Shown: piece by piece, positions 53,061 through 62,613 of the stretch
Position numbering within the stretch: the first letter of the stretch is position 1
Layout: each line of letters opens with the position of its first letter
Assembly: GCF_003315515.1 (NCBI RefSeq)
Contig: NZ_QNRY01000011.1
Span: forward strand, 1 to 64,000
Origin: Brenneria salicis ATCC 15712 = DSM 30166
Lineage (GTDB): Bacteria; Pseudomonadota; Gammaproteobacteria; Enterobacterales; Enterobacteriaceae
Direction: 5' to 3'
DNA: 64,000 nucleotides
Notes under the pieces: model-generated
Seen by the model: the letters and a program-made list of their open reading frames with translations, nothing else
Database searches by the model: none
What the model was told of the DNA's origin: nothing
Program-made: the position numbers and the translations under genes

Positions 53061-54503
53061 ATGAAAAGAAAATCATTGGTTCTAAGCGCGCTGACCTTAA
53101 GCCTGGCGATGGCCATCGTGCCTGTCGCGTCGAATGCGGCTGAGTCAGTTTCCTCATCTTCCTTGCCTGCCAGCGGACAGCTTCCCAGCCTGGCGCCGAT
53201 GTTGGAAAAAGTGATGCCTTCCGTCGTCAGTATCTTTGTGGAAGGGCATACCAATGTCGATCAAGCGCGTGTTCCGTCACAGCTTCAGCCTTTCTTTGGC
53301 AAGGATTCACCGTTCTGTCAGGAAGGTTCGCCATTCCAGCAATCACCCATGTGTCAAGGTGACGACGACGATGAAGGGCAACCCTCCAAACAACAGAACT
53401 TTCAGGCGCTAGGCGCCGGGGTGGTAATCAATGCGCAAAAAGGCTATGTGGTCACCAATAACCATGTCGTTGACGATGCGGATAAAATTCAGGTCAGGCT
53501 CAGTGATGGACGTAAATATGATGCCAAAGTCATCGGCAAAGATCCGCGTTCGGATATTGCGTTGGTGCAGTTAAAAGATTTTAAAAACCTGACCGCCATC
53601 AAACTGGCCGATTCAGATCAGTTACGCGTCGGGGATTATACCGTGGCGATCGGAAACCCCTATGGATTGGGGGAAACGGCAACCTCCGGCATTGTGTCTG
53701 CGTTGGGGCGCAGCGGACTGAATATTGAAAACTATGAAAACTTTATTCAGACCGATGCGGCGATCAACCGGGGAAATTCCGGCGGCGCGTTGGTGAATCT
53801 CAACGGTGAGTTGATCGGCCTGAATACGGCGATCCTGGCGCCGGACGGCGGCAACATCGGGATCGGTTTTGCCATTCCCAGCAATATGGTGAAAAGTCTG
53901 GTCGAGCAGATCGTCGAATTCGGTGAGGTAAGACGAGGCGAGTTGGGGATAACCGGAACGGAATTGAATTCGGAACTGGCGCAGGCCATGAAAGTGGATG
54001 CGCAGCGCGGCGCGTTTGTCAGTCAGGTTCAACCGAAATCCGCAGCGGCGGCGGCGGGTATCAAAGCCGGCGACGTGATTGTTTCGTTAAACGGCAAAGC
54101 AATCAGCAGCTTCGCGGCGTTGCGCGCTCAGGTCGGTTCGTTACCGGTCGGCAGCAAGATTGCGCTGGGGCTGTTGCGCTACGGAAAACCGTTGACGGTC
54201 GAAGTGACGCTTCAGCAAAGCAGCCAGACTCAGGTGGCGTCTGGTAACCTCTATACGGGGATTGAAGGCGCTGAATTAAGCAACACGGAATTGGATGGTC
54301 AGAAGGGCGTCAAGGTTGATAATGTCAAGGTAGGCTCGGCTGCTGAGAAAATTGGTCTGAAAAAGGACGACATTATCTTCGGCGTCAATCAGCAGCCGGT
54401 GCGGAATATTGGCGAGTTGCGTAAAATTCTCGACAGCAAACCTGCGGTGCTGGCGCTGAACATTCGGCGTGGCGAAAGCGATATCTATTTGTTAACTCAG
54501 TAA
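53061..54503 (+). CDS. degP: DegP periplasmic serine protease/chaperone
   Basis: This 480-residue HtrA protease has a signal peptide (MKRKSLVLSALTLSLAMAIV..., cut near NAA). The LA loop contains a Cys pair (PFCQEG, PMCQGD). The triad is His in TNNHVVDD, Asp in DPRSDIALVQL and Ser in NRGNSGGALVN. Two PDZ domains follow. It degrades misfolded envelope proteins. ATG 53061 is used; in-frame ATG codons at 53016 and 53046 would precede the signal. Confidence 0.97.
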   Translation: MKRKSLVLSALTLSLAMAIVPVASNAAESVSSSSLPASGQLPSLAPMLEKVMPSVVSIFVEGHTNVDQARVPSQLQPFFGKDSPFCQEGSPFQQSPMCQGDDDDEGQPSKQQNFQALGAGVVINAQKGYVVTNNHVVDDADKIQVRLSDGRKYDAKVIGKDPRSDIALVQLKDFKNLTAIKLADSDQLRVGDYTVAIGNPYGLGETATSGIVSALGRSGLNIENYENFIQTDAAINRGNSGGALVNLNGELIGLNTAILAPDGGNIGIGFAIPSNMVKSLVEQIVEFGEVRRGELGITGTELNSELAQAMKVDAQRGAFVSQVQPKSAAAAAGIKAGDVIVSLNGKAISSFAALRAQVGSLPVGSKIALGLLRYGKPLTVEVTLQQSSQTQVASGNLYTGIEGAELSNTELDGQKGVKVDNVKVGSAAEKIGLKKDDIIFGVNQQPVRNIGELRKILDSKPAVLALNIRRGESDIYLLTQ

Positions 54504-54515
54504 TTTATCTCTAAC

Positions 54516-54537
54516 GCCGGGTGCTGCCGCACCCGGC
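54516..54537 (+). terminator. terminator after degP
   Basis: GCCGGGTGC (54516-54524) pairs with GCACCCGGC (54529-54537) over a TGCC loop, 13 bases after the stop. The following T-run is short (TGACGCCTTTT). Confidence 0.65.
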
Positions 54538-54677
54538 TGACGCCTTTTCCCGCCACATTTTGTGAGTTCTTCCACAGTTCCAAACGAATTCCCGGTTCTT
54601 TGTTAATTTGCACAATGTGCAGCGCCGCACGTAACGTTATGCTGGTGCAATTGTCAGTGTTGCTGTCCGAGGTGGAA

Positions 54678-55835
54678 ATGGCGTCGTATCAGCTTAATGC
54701 TAGGATGGCGCAGGATATCGTTGCGCGGACCATGCAGATTATTGATAGTAATATCAATGTGATGGATGATCGCGGCAAAATCATTGGCAGCGGCGATCAG
54801 GAGCGGTTAGGTGAATTGCACGAGGGGGCGCTGCTGGCGTTATCTCAGGGACGGGTCGTGGATATTGATGATGCGGTGGCGCGTCATTTACATGGCGTGC
54901 GCCCCGGCATTAATCTGCCGCTGCGTATTGATGGCGAAATTGTGGGCGTTATCGGTCTGACCGGGAATCCCGCCCAGTTGCGGCAATACGGCGAACTGGT
55001 ATGCATGACCGCTGAAATGATGCTGGAACAGGCCAGGCTGCTGCATATACTGGCGCAGGATAGCCGCCTGCGCGAAGAACTGGTTTTGAACCTGATTCGC
55101 ACCGATGAGCTATCGCCCGCCTTGATGGAGTGGGCGCAGCGTCTGGGGATCGATCTGAATAAGCCACGGGTCGTGGCCGTGCTGGAGGTCGATAGCGGGC
55201 AACTCGGGGTAGACAGCGCGATGGCGGAGTTGCAGCAGCTACAGACGCTGCTGACCACGCCTGAACGCGATAACCTGATCGCCATTGTGTCCCTGACCGA
55301 AATGGTGGTGCTGAAACCCGCCTTGAACAGTCATGGGCGTTGGGATGCGGAAGAACATCGCCGTCGGGTTGACCATTTGCTGTCCCGAATGGCGGAAAGC
55401 AGTCGTCTGCGGATCCGTCTGGCGCTGGGGAACTATTTTCCCGGCGCGGGCAGTATCGCCCGCTCTTATCGTACCGCCCGAACCACCATGAGCGTCGGCA
55501 AGCAGCGTATGCCGTCACAGCGTTGTTATTTCTATCAGGATCTGATGCTGCCGGTATTGCTGGATAGTTTGCGCGGCGGCTGGCAGGCGAATGAACTGGT
55601 ACGTCCCCTGACCAAACTAAAGGCGATGGATGGCAACGGATTGTTGCGCCGGACGCTGGGCGCCTGGTTTCGTAATAATGTCCAGCCCGGCGCGACCGCC
55701 AAAACGCTGTTTATCCACCGCAATACGCTTGAGTACCGTCTTAATCGCATTTCTGAACTTACCGGGCTGGATCTGGGGAATTTCGACGATCGTCTGTTGT
55801 TATATGTTGCACTGCAACTTGACGAAGAAGACTAA
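54678..55835 (+). CDS. cdaR: CdaR, sugar-diacid utilisation regulator
   Basis: This 385-residue activator of glucarate/galactarate/glycerate genes has an N-terminal diacid sensor (MAQDIVARTMQIIDSNINVM and GELHEGALLALSQGRVVDID). A C-terminal PucR-type helix-turn-helix follows (LFIHRNTLEYRLNRISELTGL). ATG 54678 follows GAGGTGGAA and gives the E. coli length. Confidence 0.95.
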   Translation: MASYQLNARMAQDIVARTMQIIDSNINVMDDRGKIIGSGDQERLGELHEGALLALSQGRVVDIDDAVARHLHGVRPGINLPLRIDGEIVGVIGLTGNPAQLRQYGELVCMTAEMMLEQARLLHILAQDSRLREELVLNLIRTDELSPALMEWAQRLGIDLNKPRVVAVLEVDSGQLGVDSAMAELQQLQTLLTTPERDNLIAIVSLTEMVVLKPALNSHGRWDAEEHRRRVDHLLSRMAESSRLRIRLALGNYFPGAGSIARSYRTARTTMSVGKQRMPSQRCYFYQDLMLPVLLDSLRGGWQANELVRPLTKLKAMDGNGLLRRTLGAWFRNNVQPGATAKTLFIHRNTLEYRLNRISELTGLDLGNFDDRLLLYVALQLDEED

Positions 55836-55865
55836 GTCCGCAGGGGACTAAATACGCAGAGAATG

Positions 55866-55986
55866 ACGCCGCTGGTTGCGATCCTTAAAAGGGAAGCCGC
55901 GGCGTTCGTTCTGGACGATGATTGACTTAGATTGAAAACTATTACATAACCATTAACAATATAACGCGATAGCATAAATTATCGCG
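55866..55986. promoter_or_regulatory. cdaR-sbp intergenic signals: weak hairpin, promoter, palindrome
   Basis: Three elements lie in the 345-base gap. ACGCCGC (55866-55872) and GCGGCGT (55899-55905) could form a weak cdaR terminator. TTGACT (55922-55927) with a 17-base spacer and CATAAC (55945-55950) is a candidate promoter for sbp. CGCGATA (55965-55971) and TATCGCG (55980-55986) form a 7-bp palindrome just downstream of that promoter, a possible regulator site. CysB would be the expected regulator, but no CysB motif is certain. Confidence 0.4.
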
Positions 55987-56180
55987 AAACAGTATTTTTG
56001 CCACTTTCCCATATCCTCTATTGTCACTTCCATATTGTCAGTCTGATAGCCGTGTCGATTAAGCGCGTAAATCAGCCATGCTCATCGTTATTTATACATT
56101 TGCCTGATTCGCTACGTAACGAATAACCCGATGCGCCGGGCAGGTCGATAGGTGCTTGCAAATTCCAGGGAGTGATAACC

Positions 56181-57191
56181 ATGTCAATACGTCGTCTGGG
56201 GCTTTCCGTTGCTGCGGCAGCGCTGTTGTTTTCCGGCGTGGCGTCTGCTGCGACGGAATTATTGAATGTTTCCTACGATCCCACGCGAGAGCTTTATCAA
56301 CAATATAACGCGGCTTTCAGCCAGCACTGGAAAGCGACGACGGGCGAAGCTATTTCCATCAGGAATTCCCACGGCGGGTCGGGCAAACAGGCGCGTTCGG
56401 TTATCGACGGCCTTCAGGCGGATGTGGTGACGTTGGCGCTGGCAGGCGATATTGATGCGCTTAATCTGAATCGGCAACTCATCGATCCGAACTGGCAGGC
56501 GCGTCTGCCGGAAAACAGCACGCCGTATACCTCCACCATCGTTTTCCTGGTGAGAAAGGGCAATCCGAAACAGATTAAGGACTGGGGCGATCTGGTGAAG
56601 CCGGGCGTTGAAGTCATTACGCCAAACCCGAAAACCTCCGGCGGAGCGCGCTGGAATTTCCTGGCGGCCTGGGCTTACGCCAAAGCGCAACCCGGCGGCA
56701 ACGATGAAAGCGCGCTGAAGTTCGTGACGGAGTTGTACCGTCATGCGCCCGTTCTGGACACAGGCGCCCGCGGTTCAACCATCAGCTTTGTTCAGCGTCA
56801 GTTAGGCGATGTGCTTCTGGCGTGGGAAAACGAAGCCTACCTCTCTTTGCAAGAACAGGGCGGCGATCAGCTTGAGATTGTGACGCCATCCCTGTCCATT
56901 CTGGCCGAGCCGCCGGTTGCGGTGGTGGACAACGTGGTAGAGCGCAAAGGGACGCGCAAACAGGCGGAAGCCTATCTGCAATACCTGTACAGCGATGAGG
57001 CGCAGCGGATTATCGGTAAAAACTTTTACCGTCCGCGCAACGCTAAGATTGCCGAAGAATTTAAAGATCAGTTTGCGCCGGTGAAACTGGTAACGATCGA
57101 CAAAGACTTTGGCGGCTGGAAAGCCGCACAGGACACCTTTTTTAACGATGGCGGCGTATTCGACAAAATCTTCCAGAAAATTAATAAGTAA
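56181..57191 (+). CDS. sbp: Sbp-type sulfate/thiosulfate-binding protein
   Basis: This 336-residue periplasmic protein has a signal peptide (cut near ASA) followed by [36 protein letters not shown] and [16 protein letters not shown]. This is closer to E. coli Sbp than to CysP. Here it leads directly into cysTWA, so it is probably the main binding protein for this importer. ATG 56181 is used; a GTG three codons earlier is possible. Confidence 0.93.
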   Translation: MSIRRLGLSVAAAALLFSGVASAATELLNVSYDPTRELYQQYNAAFSQHWKATTGEAISIRNSHGGSGKQARSVIDGLQADVVTLALAGDIDALNLNRQLIDPNWQARLPENSTPYTSTIVFLVRKGNPKQIKDWGDLVKPGVEVITPNPKTSGGARWNFLAAWAYAKAQPGGNDESALKFVTELYRHAPVLDTGARGSTISFVQRQLGDVLLAWENEAYLSLQEQGGDQLEIVTPSLSILAEPPVAVVDNVVERKGTRKQAEAYLQYLYSDEAQRIIGKNFYRPRNAKIAEEFKDQFAPVKLVTIDKDFGGWKAAQDTFFNDGGVFDKIFQKINK

Positions 57192-57299
57192 GTAATGGGT
57201 TTCCGCTGTTGGTAAGCCGCTGTGTATCGCAGCGGCTTTGATTTGTCGGCAACAGTTTGATTCGCCGGAATCATTGAGTACGACTATTGAAGGCACCGT

Positions 57300-58112
57300 A
57301 TGTCACACCGTAGCTCCCCGGTAATGCCCGGTTTCGGATTAACTTTGGGCTTCAGCTTGAGTTATTTAGGCTTGATTGTCCTTATTCCCTTGGCAGGGAT
57401 GTTTATTTATGCAAGCCAGTTAACGCTGGCGCAATTTTGGGATCTAATCACCAGCCGACAGGTGCTTTTCTCCCTGCGACTCTCCTTTGGCACCGCGCTG
57501 GCGGCGGCGTTTATCAATGGCATCTTGGGAACGCTGCTGGCATGGGTATTGGTTCGTTATACTTTTCCGGGGCGAAAAATCATCGATGCAATGATCGACA
57601 TGCCGTTTGCGTTGCCCACCGCGGTCGCCGGGATCGCATTAACGGCGTTGTATGCCCCGAACGGGCTGATTGGTTCGCTGTTTCCTTTCAAGATCGCCTA
57701 TACCGGCATCGGGATTACGCTGGCGTTGATTTTCGTCACCCTGCCTTTTGTGGTGCGCACGCTGCAACCCGTTCTGGCGGATATTCCGCAGGAAGTGGAA
57801 GAAGCGGCGGCCTGTCTTGGCGCCCGGCCAATACAGGTGTTTCGCCATGTTCTGGTTCCCACGCTGTTGCCAGCCTGGTTGACCGGCTTTGCGCTGGCCT
57901 TCGCGCGCGGGGTGGGGGAATACGGTTCGGTGGTGTTTATCGCGGGCAATATTCCGTTTAAAACCGAAATTCTGCCGCTGTTGATCGTCTCTAAACTCGA
58001 TCAGTATGACTATAAAGGCGCAACCGGGATTGGCGTGTTTATGCTGCTGGTTTCTTTCATTATGTTGCTGCTGATTAATTTATTGCAGCGCCGTATTCAA
58101 CCGAAGCTGTAA
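57300..58112 (+). CDS. cysT: CysT (CysU) sulfate/thiosulfate permease
   Basis: This 270-residue membrane permease has six hydrophobic segments and the EAA loop [20 protein letters not shown]. It pairs with CysW. The 12-base gap to cysW indicates one operon. Confidence 0.96.
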   Translation: MSHRSSPVMPGFGLTLGFSLSYLGLIVLIPLAGMFIYASQLTLAQFWDLITSRQVLFSLRLSFGTALAAAFINGILGTLLAWVLVRYTFPGRKIIDAMIDMPFALPTAVAGIALTALYAPNGLIGSLFPFKIAYTGIGITLALIFVTLPFVVRTLQPVLADIPQEVEEAAACLGARPIQVFRHVLVPTLLPAWLTGFALAFARGVGEYGSVVFIAGNIPFKTEILPLLIVSKLDQYDYKGATGIGVFMLLVSFIMLLLINLLQRRIQPKL

Positions 58113-58123
58113 GGCGGACTGTC

Positions 58124-59005
58124 ATGGAACAGGTTATTTCTTCTCAAGGCCGTCTACAGCAAGCAAAAAAACAGCCGGCGACGTATTACGTGCTGGTCGC
58201 GCTGGCGTGGATCGTATTTTTCCTGATCCTGGTGTTACCGTTGCTGATGGTGGTGACGCAAGGTCTGGATAACGGCATTGGGGCATTCTGGGACGCCATT
58301 TCTGAACCTGATGCGGTTTCAGCACTGAAGCTGACCTTGCTGGCAACGGCGATTTCCGTGCCGTTGAATGTGGTTTTCGGGCTGGCGACCGCGTGGTGTG
58401 TGACCAAATTTGAATTCCGCGGCAAGAGTCTGCTGCTGGCGCTGATCGACTTGCCGTTCTCTGTTTCACCCGTGGTGGCCGGGCTGGTCTACGTGCTGCT
58501 ATTCGGGGCGCAAAGCAAGCTCTATCCCTTTCTGACGGCGCATAATCTGGAGGTGGTGTATGCGGTGCCGGGCATTGTGCTGGCGACCATTTTCGTCACC
58601 TTGCCTTATGTGGCGCGTGAACTGATCCCATTGATGGAACAGCAAGGCTCGCAGGAAGAGGAAGCGGCGCGATTGCTGGGCGCCAACGGCTGGCAGATGT
58701 TCTGGCACATTACGCTGCCGAATGTGAAGTGGGCGCTTATCTACGGCGTGGTGTTGTGCACCGCCAGAGCGATGGGGGAGTTTGGCGCGGTCTCCGTTAT
58801 CTCCGGTCATATTCGCGGGCTGACCAATACGCTGCCCCTGCATATAGAGATCCTTTATAACGAATATAACATTGTCGCGGCGTTCAGCGTCGCCATCCTG
58901 CTGCTGGCGATGTCGCTGGTGATGCTGTTGCTGCGCCAGTGGAGCGAAAGCAGGTTAACGAGGCAATTACAGAAACAACAGGAGTTGACCAAAAATGAGC
59001 ATTGA
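58124..59005 (+). CDS. cysW: CysW sulfate/thiosulfate permease
   Basis: This 293-residue permease has the EAA loop [20 protein letters not shown] and [11 protein letters not shown]. It overlaps cysA by 11 bases. Confidence 0.96.
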   Translation: MEQVISSQGRLQQAKKQPATYYVLVALAWIVFFLILVLPLLMVVTQGLDNGIGAFWDAISEPDAVSALKLTLLATAISVPLNVVFGLATAWCVTKFEFRGKSLLLALIDLPFSVSPVVAGLVYVLLFGAQSKLYPFLTAHNLEVVYAVPGIVLATIFVTLPYVARELIPLMEQQGSQEEEAARLLGANGWQMFWHITLPNVKWALIYGVVLCTARAMGEFGAVSVISGHIRGLTNTLPLHIEILYNEYNIVAAFSVAILLLAMSLVMLLLRQWSESRLTRQLQKQQELTKNEH

Positions 59006-59987
59006 GATCCGCAATATTAATAAACAATTTGGTCAGTTCCGGGCGCTGAACGACATCAATCTGGCGATTCAAAGCGGTGAACTGGTGGCGCTGCTGGGGC
59101 CGTCGGGGTGTGGTAAAACCACGTTGTTGCGCATTATCGCCGGTCTGGAACAACCGGACAGCGGCAGCATCATCTTCCACGGTGAAGACGTCTCTATTCA
59201 TGATGTGCGCAAACGTAATGTCGGGTTCGTGTTTCAGCATTATGCGCTGTTCCGGCATATGACGGTATTCGACAACGTAGCGTTCGGCCTGCGCATGAAG
59301 CCGAAAAACATTCGGCCCGCAAAGCGTGAAATCGAACAGAAAGTTCACGAATTACTGAATCTGGTGCAGTTGGACTGGCTGGCGGATCGGTATCCCGAAC
59401 AGCTTTCCGGCGGCCAGCGCCAGCGGATTGCGCTGGCGCGCGCGTTGATTGTCGAACCCAGTATTTTGTTGCTGGATGAACCTTTTGGCGCGCTGGATGC
59501 CAAGGTGCGGAAAGAGTTGCGTCGCTGGTTGTCTCAGTTGCATGAAAATATCAATCTGACATCGGTGTTTGTCACCCACGATCAGGAAGAAGCGATGGAA
59601 GTCGCCGATCGTATTGTGCTCATGAACAAAGGCGTCATTGAACAGATTGGCACCCCGGATGAAGTCTACAATCGTCCGGCCAGCGAGTTCGTTTATCACT
59701 TTCTGGGCGACAGTAACCGGCTGAAAATCGCCCAGACCGATGAAACCATCTTGTTCCGTCCGCATGAAGTCGCGTTGTCTGCTCAGGCGCAGGAAGGCTA
59801 TCAGCCGGTGGTCGTCAGGGATATCAGGCCGCTGGGCGCATTGACGCGCTTGTCGCTGAAACTTGCCGATGAACAGGAACTTATCGAAGCGGAAGTGGCG
59901 AAAGATGATCTCAGCCTACACGGTTTGCAAAAAGGGGATGTGATTCAGTTCAAACCCAAACGTTATAACCACGATTGGGAGATTTAA
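58995..59987 (+). CDS. cysA: CysA sulfate/thiosulfate ATPase
   Basis: This 330-residue ATPase has Walker [10 protein letters not shown], signature LSGGQRQR, Walker [12 protein letters not shown] and H-loop [10 protein letters not shown]. It is about 35 residues shorter than E. coli CysA, in the C-terminal regulatory domain, but ends naturally. Last gene of sbp-cysTWA. Confidence 0.95.
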   Translation: MSIEIRNINKQFGQFRALNDINLAIQSGELVALLGPSGCGKTTLLRIIAGLEQPDSGSIIFHGEDVSIHDVRKRNVGFVFQHYALFRHMTVFDNVAFGLRMKPKNIRPAKREIEQKVHELLNLVQLDWLADRYPEQLSGGQRQRIALARALIVEPSILLLDEPFGALDAKVRKELRRWLSQLHENINLTSVFVTHDQEEAMEVADRIVLMNKGVIEQIGTPDEVYNRPASEFVYHFLGDSNRLKIAQTDETILFRPHEVALSAQAQEGYQPVVVRDIRPLGALTRLSLKLADEQELIEAEVAKDDLSLHGLQKGDVIQFKPKRYNHDWEI

Positions 59988-60053
59988 ATTCCCGCCTAAA
60001 CGCTGGCAGTATCGCTGTTGACCTTCTCTTCAATTCAGCGCGTCGGAATAATG

Positions 60054-60089
60054 ACCGCCGGTTTCCATCAAATCATGGGAACCGGCGGT
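60054..60089. terminator. bidirectional terminator between cysA and cobalt permease gene
   Basis: ACCGCCGGTTTCC (60054-60066) pairs with GGGAACCGGCGGT (60077-60089) with one wobble, over a 10-base loop, followed by TTTTG on the plus strand. It separates the two convergent operons. Confidence 0.8.
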
Positions 60090-60101
60090 TTTGCGCCGTT
60101 T

Positions 60102-60779
60102 TTATGCGGCTTGATAAAGCCGTTTCTCAACCAGCGCGCTGCCTTGCAGACGGTTTGCCGCTTTCGCGACGCTCAGGACGGCCAGATCCACCAGCGGTTC
60201 AACGATGATGACCATCATATAAGCGCCGCCAAACGACAGTACGGAAGAAATGTTCCCGGCGGTGAAGCCCTGACCGTAGAACGCCCAGAACGCCACCCAG
60301 GTGACGATACCGGCCTGATAGGTGCTCGACAGCGCCAGCGCCTGACGATAGGTCAGTTCGACATATGGGGTATCTGGCCGAATGACGCGTTTAGCCAGCG
60401 CGGAGAGCGCAAACAGCGGTACCAGCAGCGTGGTGACGTTCATGCCGTATTGCGGCAGATCGAAAGGGGAGAAGAACAGGCCCTGAGTCAACAATCCCAA
60501 CGCCAAACCGATGGCCGCAGGCGCGGCGCCGAACAGCAGGAACAGCGTCGATCCGAGAATAAGGTGTACCTCGGAAACGCCGACCGGATGGTGGGGCAAC
60601 ACCTGAAAGAAACTGAAAACCAGCAGCGTGCAGGCAAGGGAGCGCGACGCCAGCGACAGCAAGCCACGATCACGCGTCGCCGACAGCGCCTGCTTGAGGG
60701 TATAGGTTCCGATGCCCGCCGCCGAGAGATAACTCAGCCAGATTTTACTGTTTTCAACAACGCCTGGTTCAATATGCAT
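60102..60779 (-). CDS. CbiM-like cobalt permease of the nitrile hydratase operon
   Basis: This 225-residue polytopic membrane protein starts MHIEPG. The N-terminal Met-His matches CbiM S-components, where these residues bind Co2+. The segment HHPVGVSEVHLILGSTLFLL gives a likely further histidine. No cbiN, cbiQ or cbiO gene lies beside it, so it would act alone or use energising subunits coded elsewhere. It lies downstream of the nitrile hydratase genes with AAGGAG before its ATG. Cobalt is the expected metal of this CTLCSC-type enzyme, so supply of cobalt is the likely job. Confidence 0.8.
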   Translation of the reverse strand: MHIEPGVVENSKIWLSYLSAAGIGTYTLKQALSATRDRGLLSLASRSLACTLLVFSFFQVLPHHPVGVSEVHLILGSTLFLLFGAAPAAIGLALGLLTQGLFFSPFDLPQYGMNVTTLLVPLFALSALAKRVIRPDTPYVELTYRQALALSSTYQAGIVTWVAFWAFYGQGFTAGNISSVLSFGGAYMMVIIVEPLVDLAVLSVAKAANRLQGSALVEKRLYQAA

Positions 60780-60863
60780 TGATAACTCCTTTGCCGTCCT
60801 GATTGACGGCGTTGAATGTCATTGCTGCGCCAGACATTCAGGAGACGTCTGGCGCTGCGCTTT

Positions 60864-61301
60864 TTAGCCGCTGAAAGCCGGACTGACGGCCACCGGCGCC
60901 CGCTGCGGCGAGTGGTGATGATCATGATGGTGCGCCGGCGGACAGTCGGCGTGCGCCAGCAACACGGGTTGGCCATGCGGGGTATTGAGATAAGCCTGTC
61001 GCCATGCCTGCGCCCGCTGCGAGATGTCATCTGCGCCGGTGAGTCCGAGAGAAGCCATCATCTTTTCCATCGCGGCGGCCCACTGACGGTAGTAGGCGTC
61101 ATTCACGCTTTCCCCCGGCATGGCCGGCGCCGCCTTGATCTCTTCGCTGAATATCTGCACCCACTCGCGCCAGGTGAAACATCCCGCCTGATGCAGATGA
61201 ACCGTCAGTGAGAAAATCTGCGCCTGCCACGGCTTGTCGAACACCGGGCCTTCTTCGTCCCGCGGCAAGTCAATCGCCTCATAATTGAGTTGCGTCGCCA
61301 T
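60864..61301 (-). CDS. nitrile hydratase accessory (activator) protein with His-rich tail
   Basis: This 145-residue protein belongs to the P14K/NhlE-like activator group, which resembles the N-terminal part of the beta subunit and helps load cobalt into alpha. The diagnostic stretch is VFDKPWQAQIFSLTVHLHQ, then FTWREWVQIFSEEI. The C-terminus adds HADCPPAHHHDHHHSPQ, a likely metal-binding tail. It lies 2 bases after nthB with its ribosome site inside the end of that gene. Confidence 0.85.
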   Translation of the reverse strand: MATQLNYEAIDLPRDEEGPVFDKPWQAQIFSLTVHLHQAGCFTWREWVQIFSEEIKAAPAMPGESVNDAYYRQWAAAMEKMMASLGLTGADDISQRAQAWRQAYLNTPHGQPVLLAHADCPPAHHHDHHHSPQRAPVAVSPAFSG

Positions 61302-61303
61302 GT

Positions 61304-61957
61304 TTATGCCTCCTCCAGATAGTCATCCCACAGATCGATATAGACTTTGTCCGGGCGCGTTTCACCCCACAGTTCCTCGGCGGTGAAACTCACGCTGTAG
61401 ACATGCTGCGGGTGTTCGCCCAGACCATGCGCCATGGTGTCCGGCGTGGCGAAAACGCCGTGGTCGATCTCGATCGTGCCGACTTTACCGCGCACATAAC
61501 GCGGCAGACGGGTATGGGTGGTCGGATTGATATTCTTCGCGCGAACCTGATCGCCTGCCTTGAAATGGGCGGCCACGTCGTGGGCGACGCGGGCGGAGGC
61601 GCCGGTCTTAACCACCAGCGACACCATGTCATTGGTCAGCACCGATGGGGAGGGTATATTTGTAACCGCTTTAACCCTGCCCTGAAGTTCGGCGGCGGAG
61701 ATCACGCCCTTTTCGCACAACAGCGTCTCTATCGCATGCAACCAGTGCTCGTAATAGCTGGCGAGCAGGTAATGGGCGGGTTCCATTCGCTCCATGGCGT
61801 GGCGGAACTCATCCACATTGAAATGCCCACCGGCGAAGAGCGCCGGGAACAGCGAGAACATCTTGCGCTCCCAGTCATGGCGGAAGTAGGGTTCATTCTC
61901 TTCGGCGAGGATCGGGCCGTGGCCGTGCATGCCGCCAAGATCGTGTATTCCGTTCAT
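61304..61957 (-). CDS. nthB: nitrile hydratase beta subunit
   Basis: This 217-residue subunit begins MNGIHDLGGMHGHGPI. The middle has a segment ending AAHFKAGDQVRAKN and the end KVYIDLWDDYLEEA, typical of beta chains. It pairs with alpha to form the active site. ATG is preceded by GAGGAG, 17 bases after nthA. Confidence 0.95.
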   Translation of the reverse strand: MNGIHDLGGMHGHGPILAEENEPYFRHDWERKMFSLFPALFAGGHFNVDEFRHAMERMEPAHYLLASYYEHWLHAIETLLCEKGVISAAELQGRVKAVTNIPSPSVLTNDMVSLVVKTGASARVAHDVAAHFKAGDQVRAKNINPTTHTRLPRYVRGKVGTIEIDHGVFATPDTMAHGLGEHPQHVYSVSFTAEELWGETRPDKVYIDLWDDYLEEA

Positions 61958-61974
61958 GCGTTGCTCCTCATCTG

Positions 61975-62587
61975 TTATGCCGCGTTAGCGGGGGTAAGGG
62001 GAAGACCGGTGCCGATCATGGAATCCCTGGTGACGAGTTCGGCCAGTTGCTCCTCGCTCCAACCATCGGTTCCCGCCGGGCGCTCCGGCAGCACCAGATA
62101 ACGCAACTCGGCGCTGCTGTCCCAGACGCGAATCTCTTTGTCCGCGGGGATCGCCAGCCCGAATTCCGCCAGAACGCTGCGCGGTTCGATCACGATCCGT
62201 GACCGGTAAGGCGCGGATTTGTACCAGACCGGCGGCAGACCCAGCGTCGGCCAGGGGTAGCAGGAGCATAATGTACAAACCGTCACGTTATGCACCTGAG
62301 GCGTATTCTCCACCACCAGCATGTCTTCTCCCTGAACGCCGGAAACCCAGTTCGGCGATGGCCGCAGTGGCGTTTTCCAGCAGCCGCTGTTTGTATTGCG
62401 CATCGGCCCAGGCTTTGGCGACGACTTGCGCGCCGTTGCGCGGTCCGATTTTATTTTCGTAAGTGTCTATCAACGTGTCGAGGGCGGCGGGGTCAATCAG
62501 CCCCTTCTCGCGCAACAGCGATTCCAGCGCCTTGACGCGCAGTTCGATATCCGCAGGCGGTTCAGTGTGATCGTGCTCATGGCTCAT
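61975..62587 (-). pseudogene. nthA: nitrile hydratase alpha subunit, frameshifted as written
   Basis: The alpha subunit binds the metal and hydrates nitriles to amides. The first 85 residues ([11 protein letters not shown]... to AIAELGF) read from ATG 62587, preceded by AAGGAG. The rest resumes in another frame at [18 protein letters not shown], with the metal motif [11 protein letters not shown] (the Thr form typical of cobalt enzymes), and runs to 61975. At 62341 a single base stands where three belong, so two bases are missing (or one is extra). As written the protein ends soon after residue 85 and lacks the metal site. Everything else is intact, so a recent mutation or sequencing error is likely. 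Confidence 0.87.
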
Positions 62588-62613
62588 ATCAGGCTCCTTA
62601 CAGTCTCAGTGGG

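Noticed and set aside
60018-60782. 254-residue plus-strand frame opposite the cobalt permease
   Set aside because: Gln/Arg-rich antisense shadow that also runs through the terminator at 60054-60089.
62335-62345. programmed frameshift in nthA
   Set aside because: No slippery heptamer at the junction (sequence there is GGTTTCCGGC) and the family does not use frameshifting.
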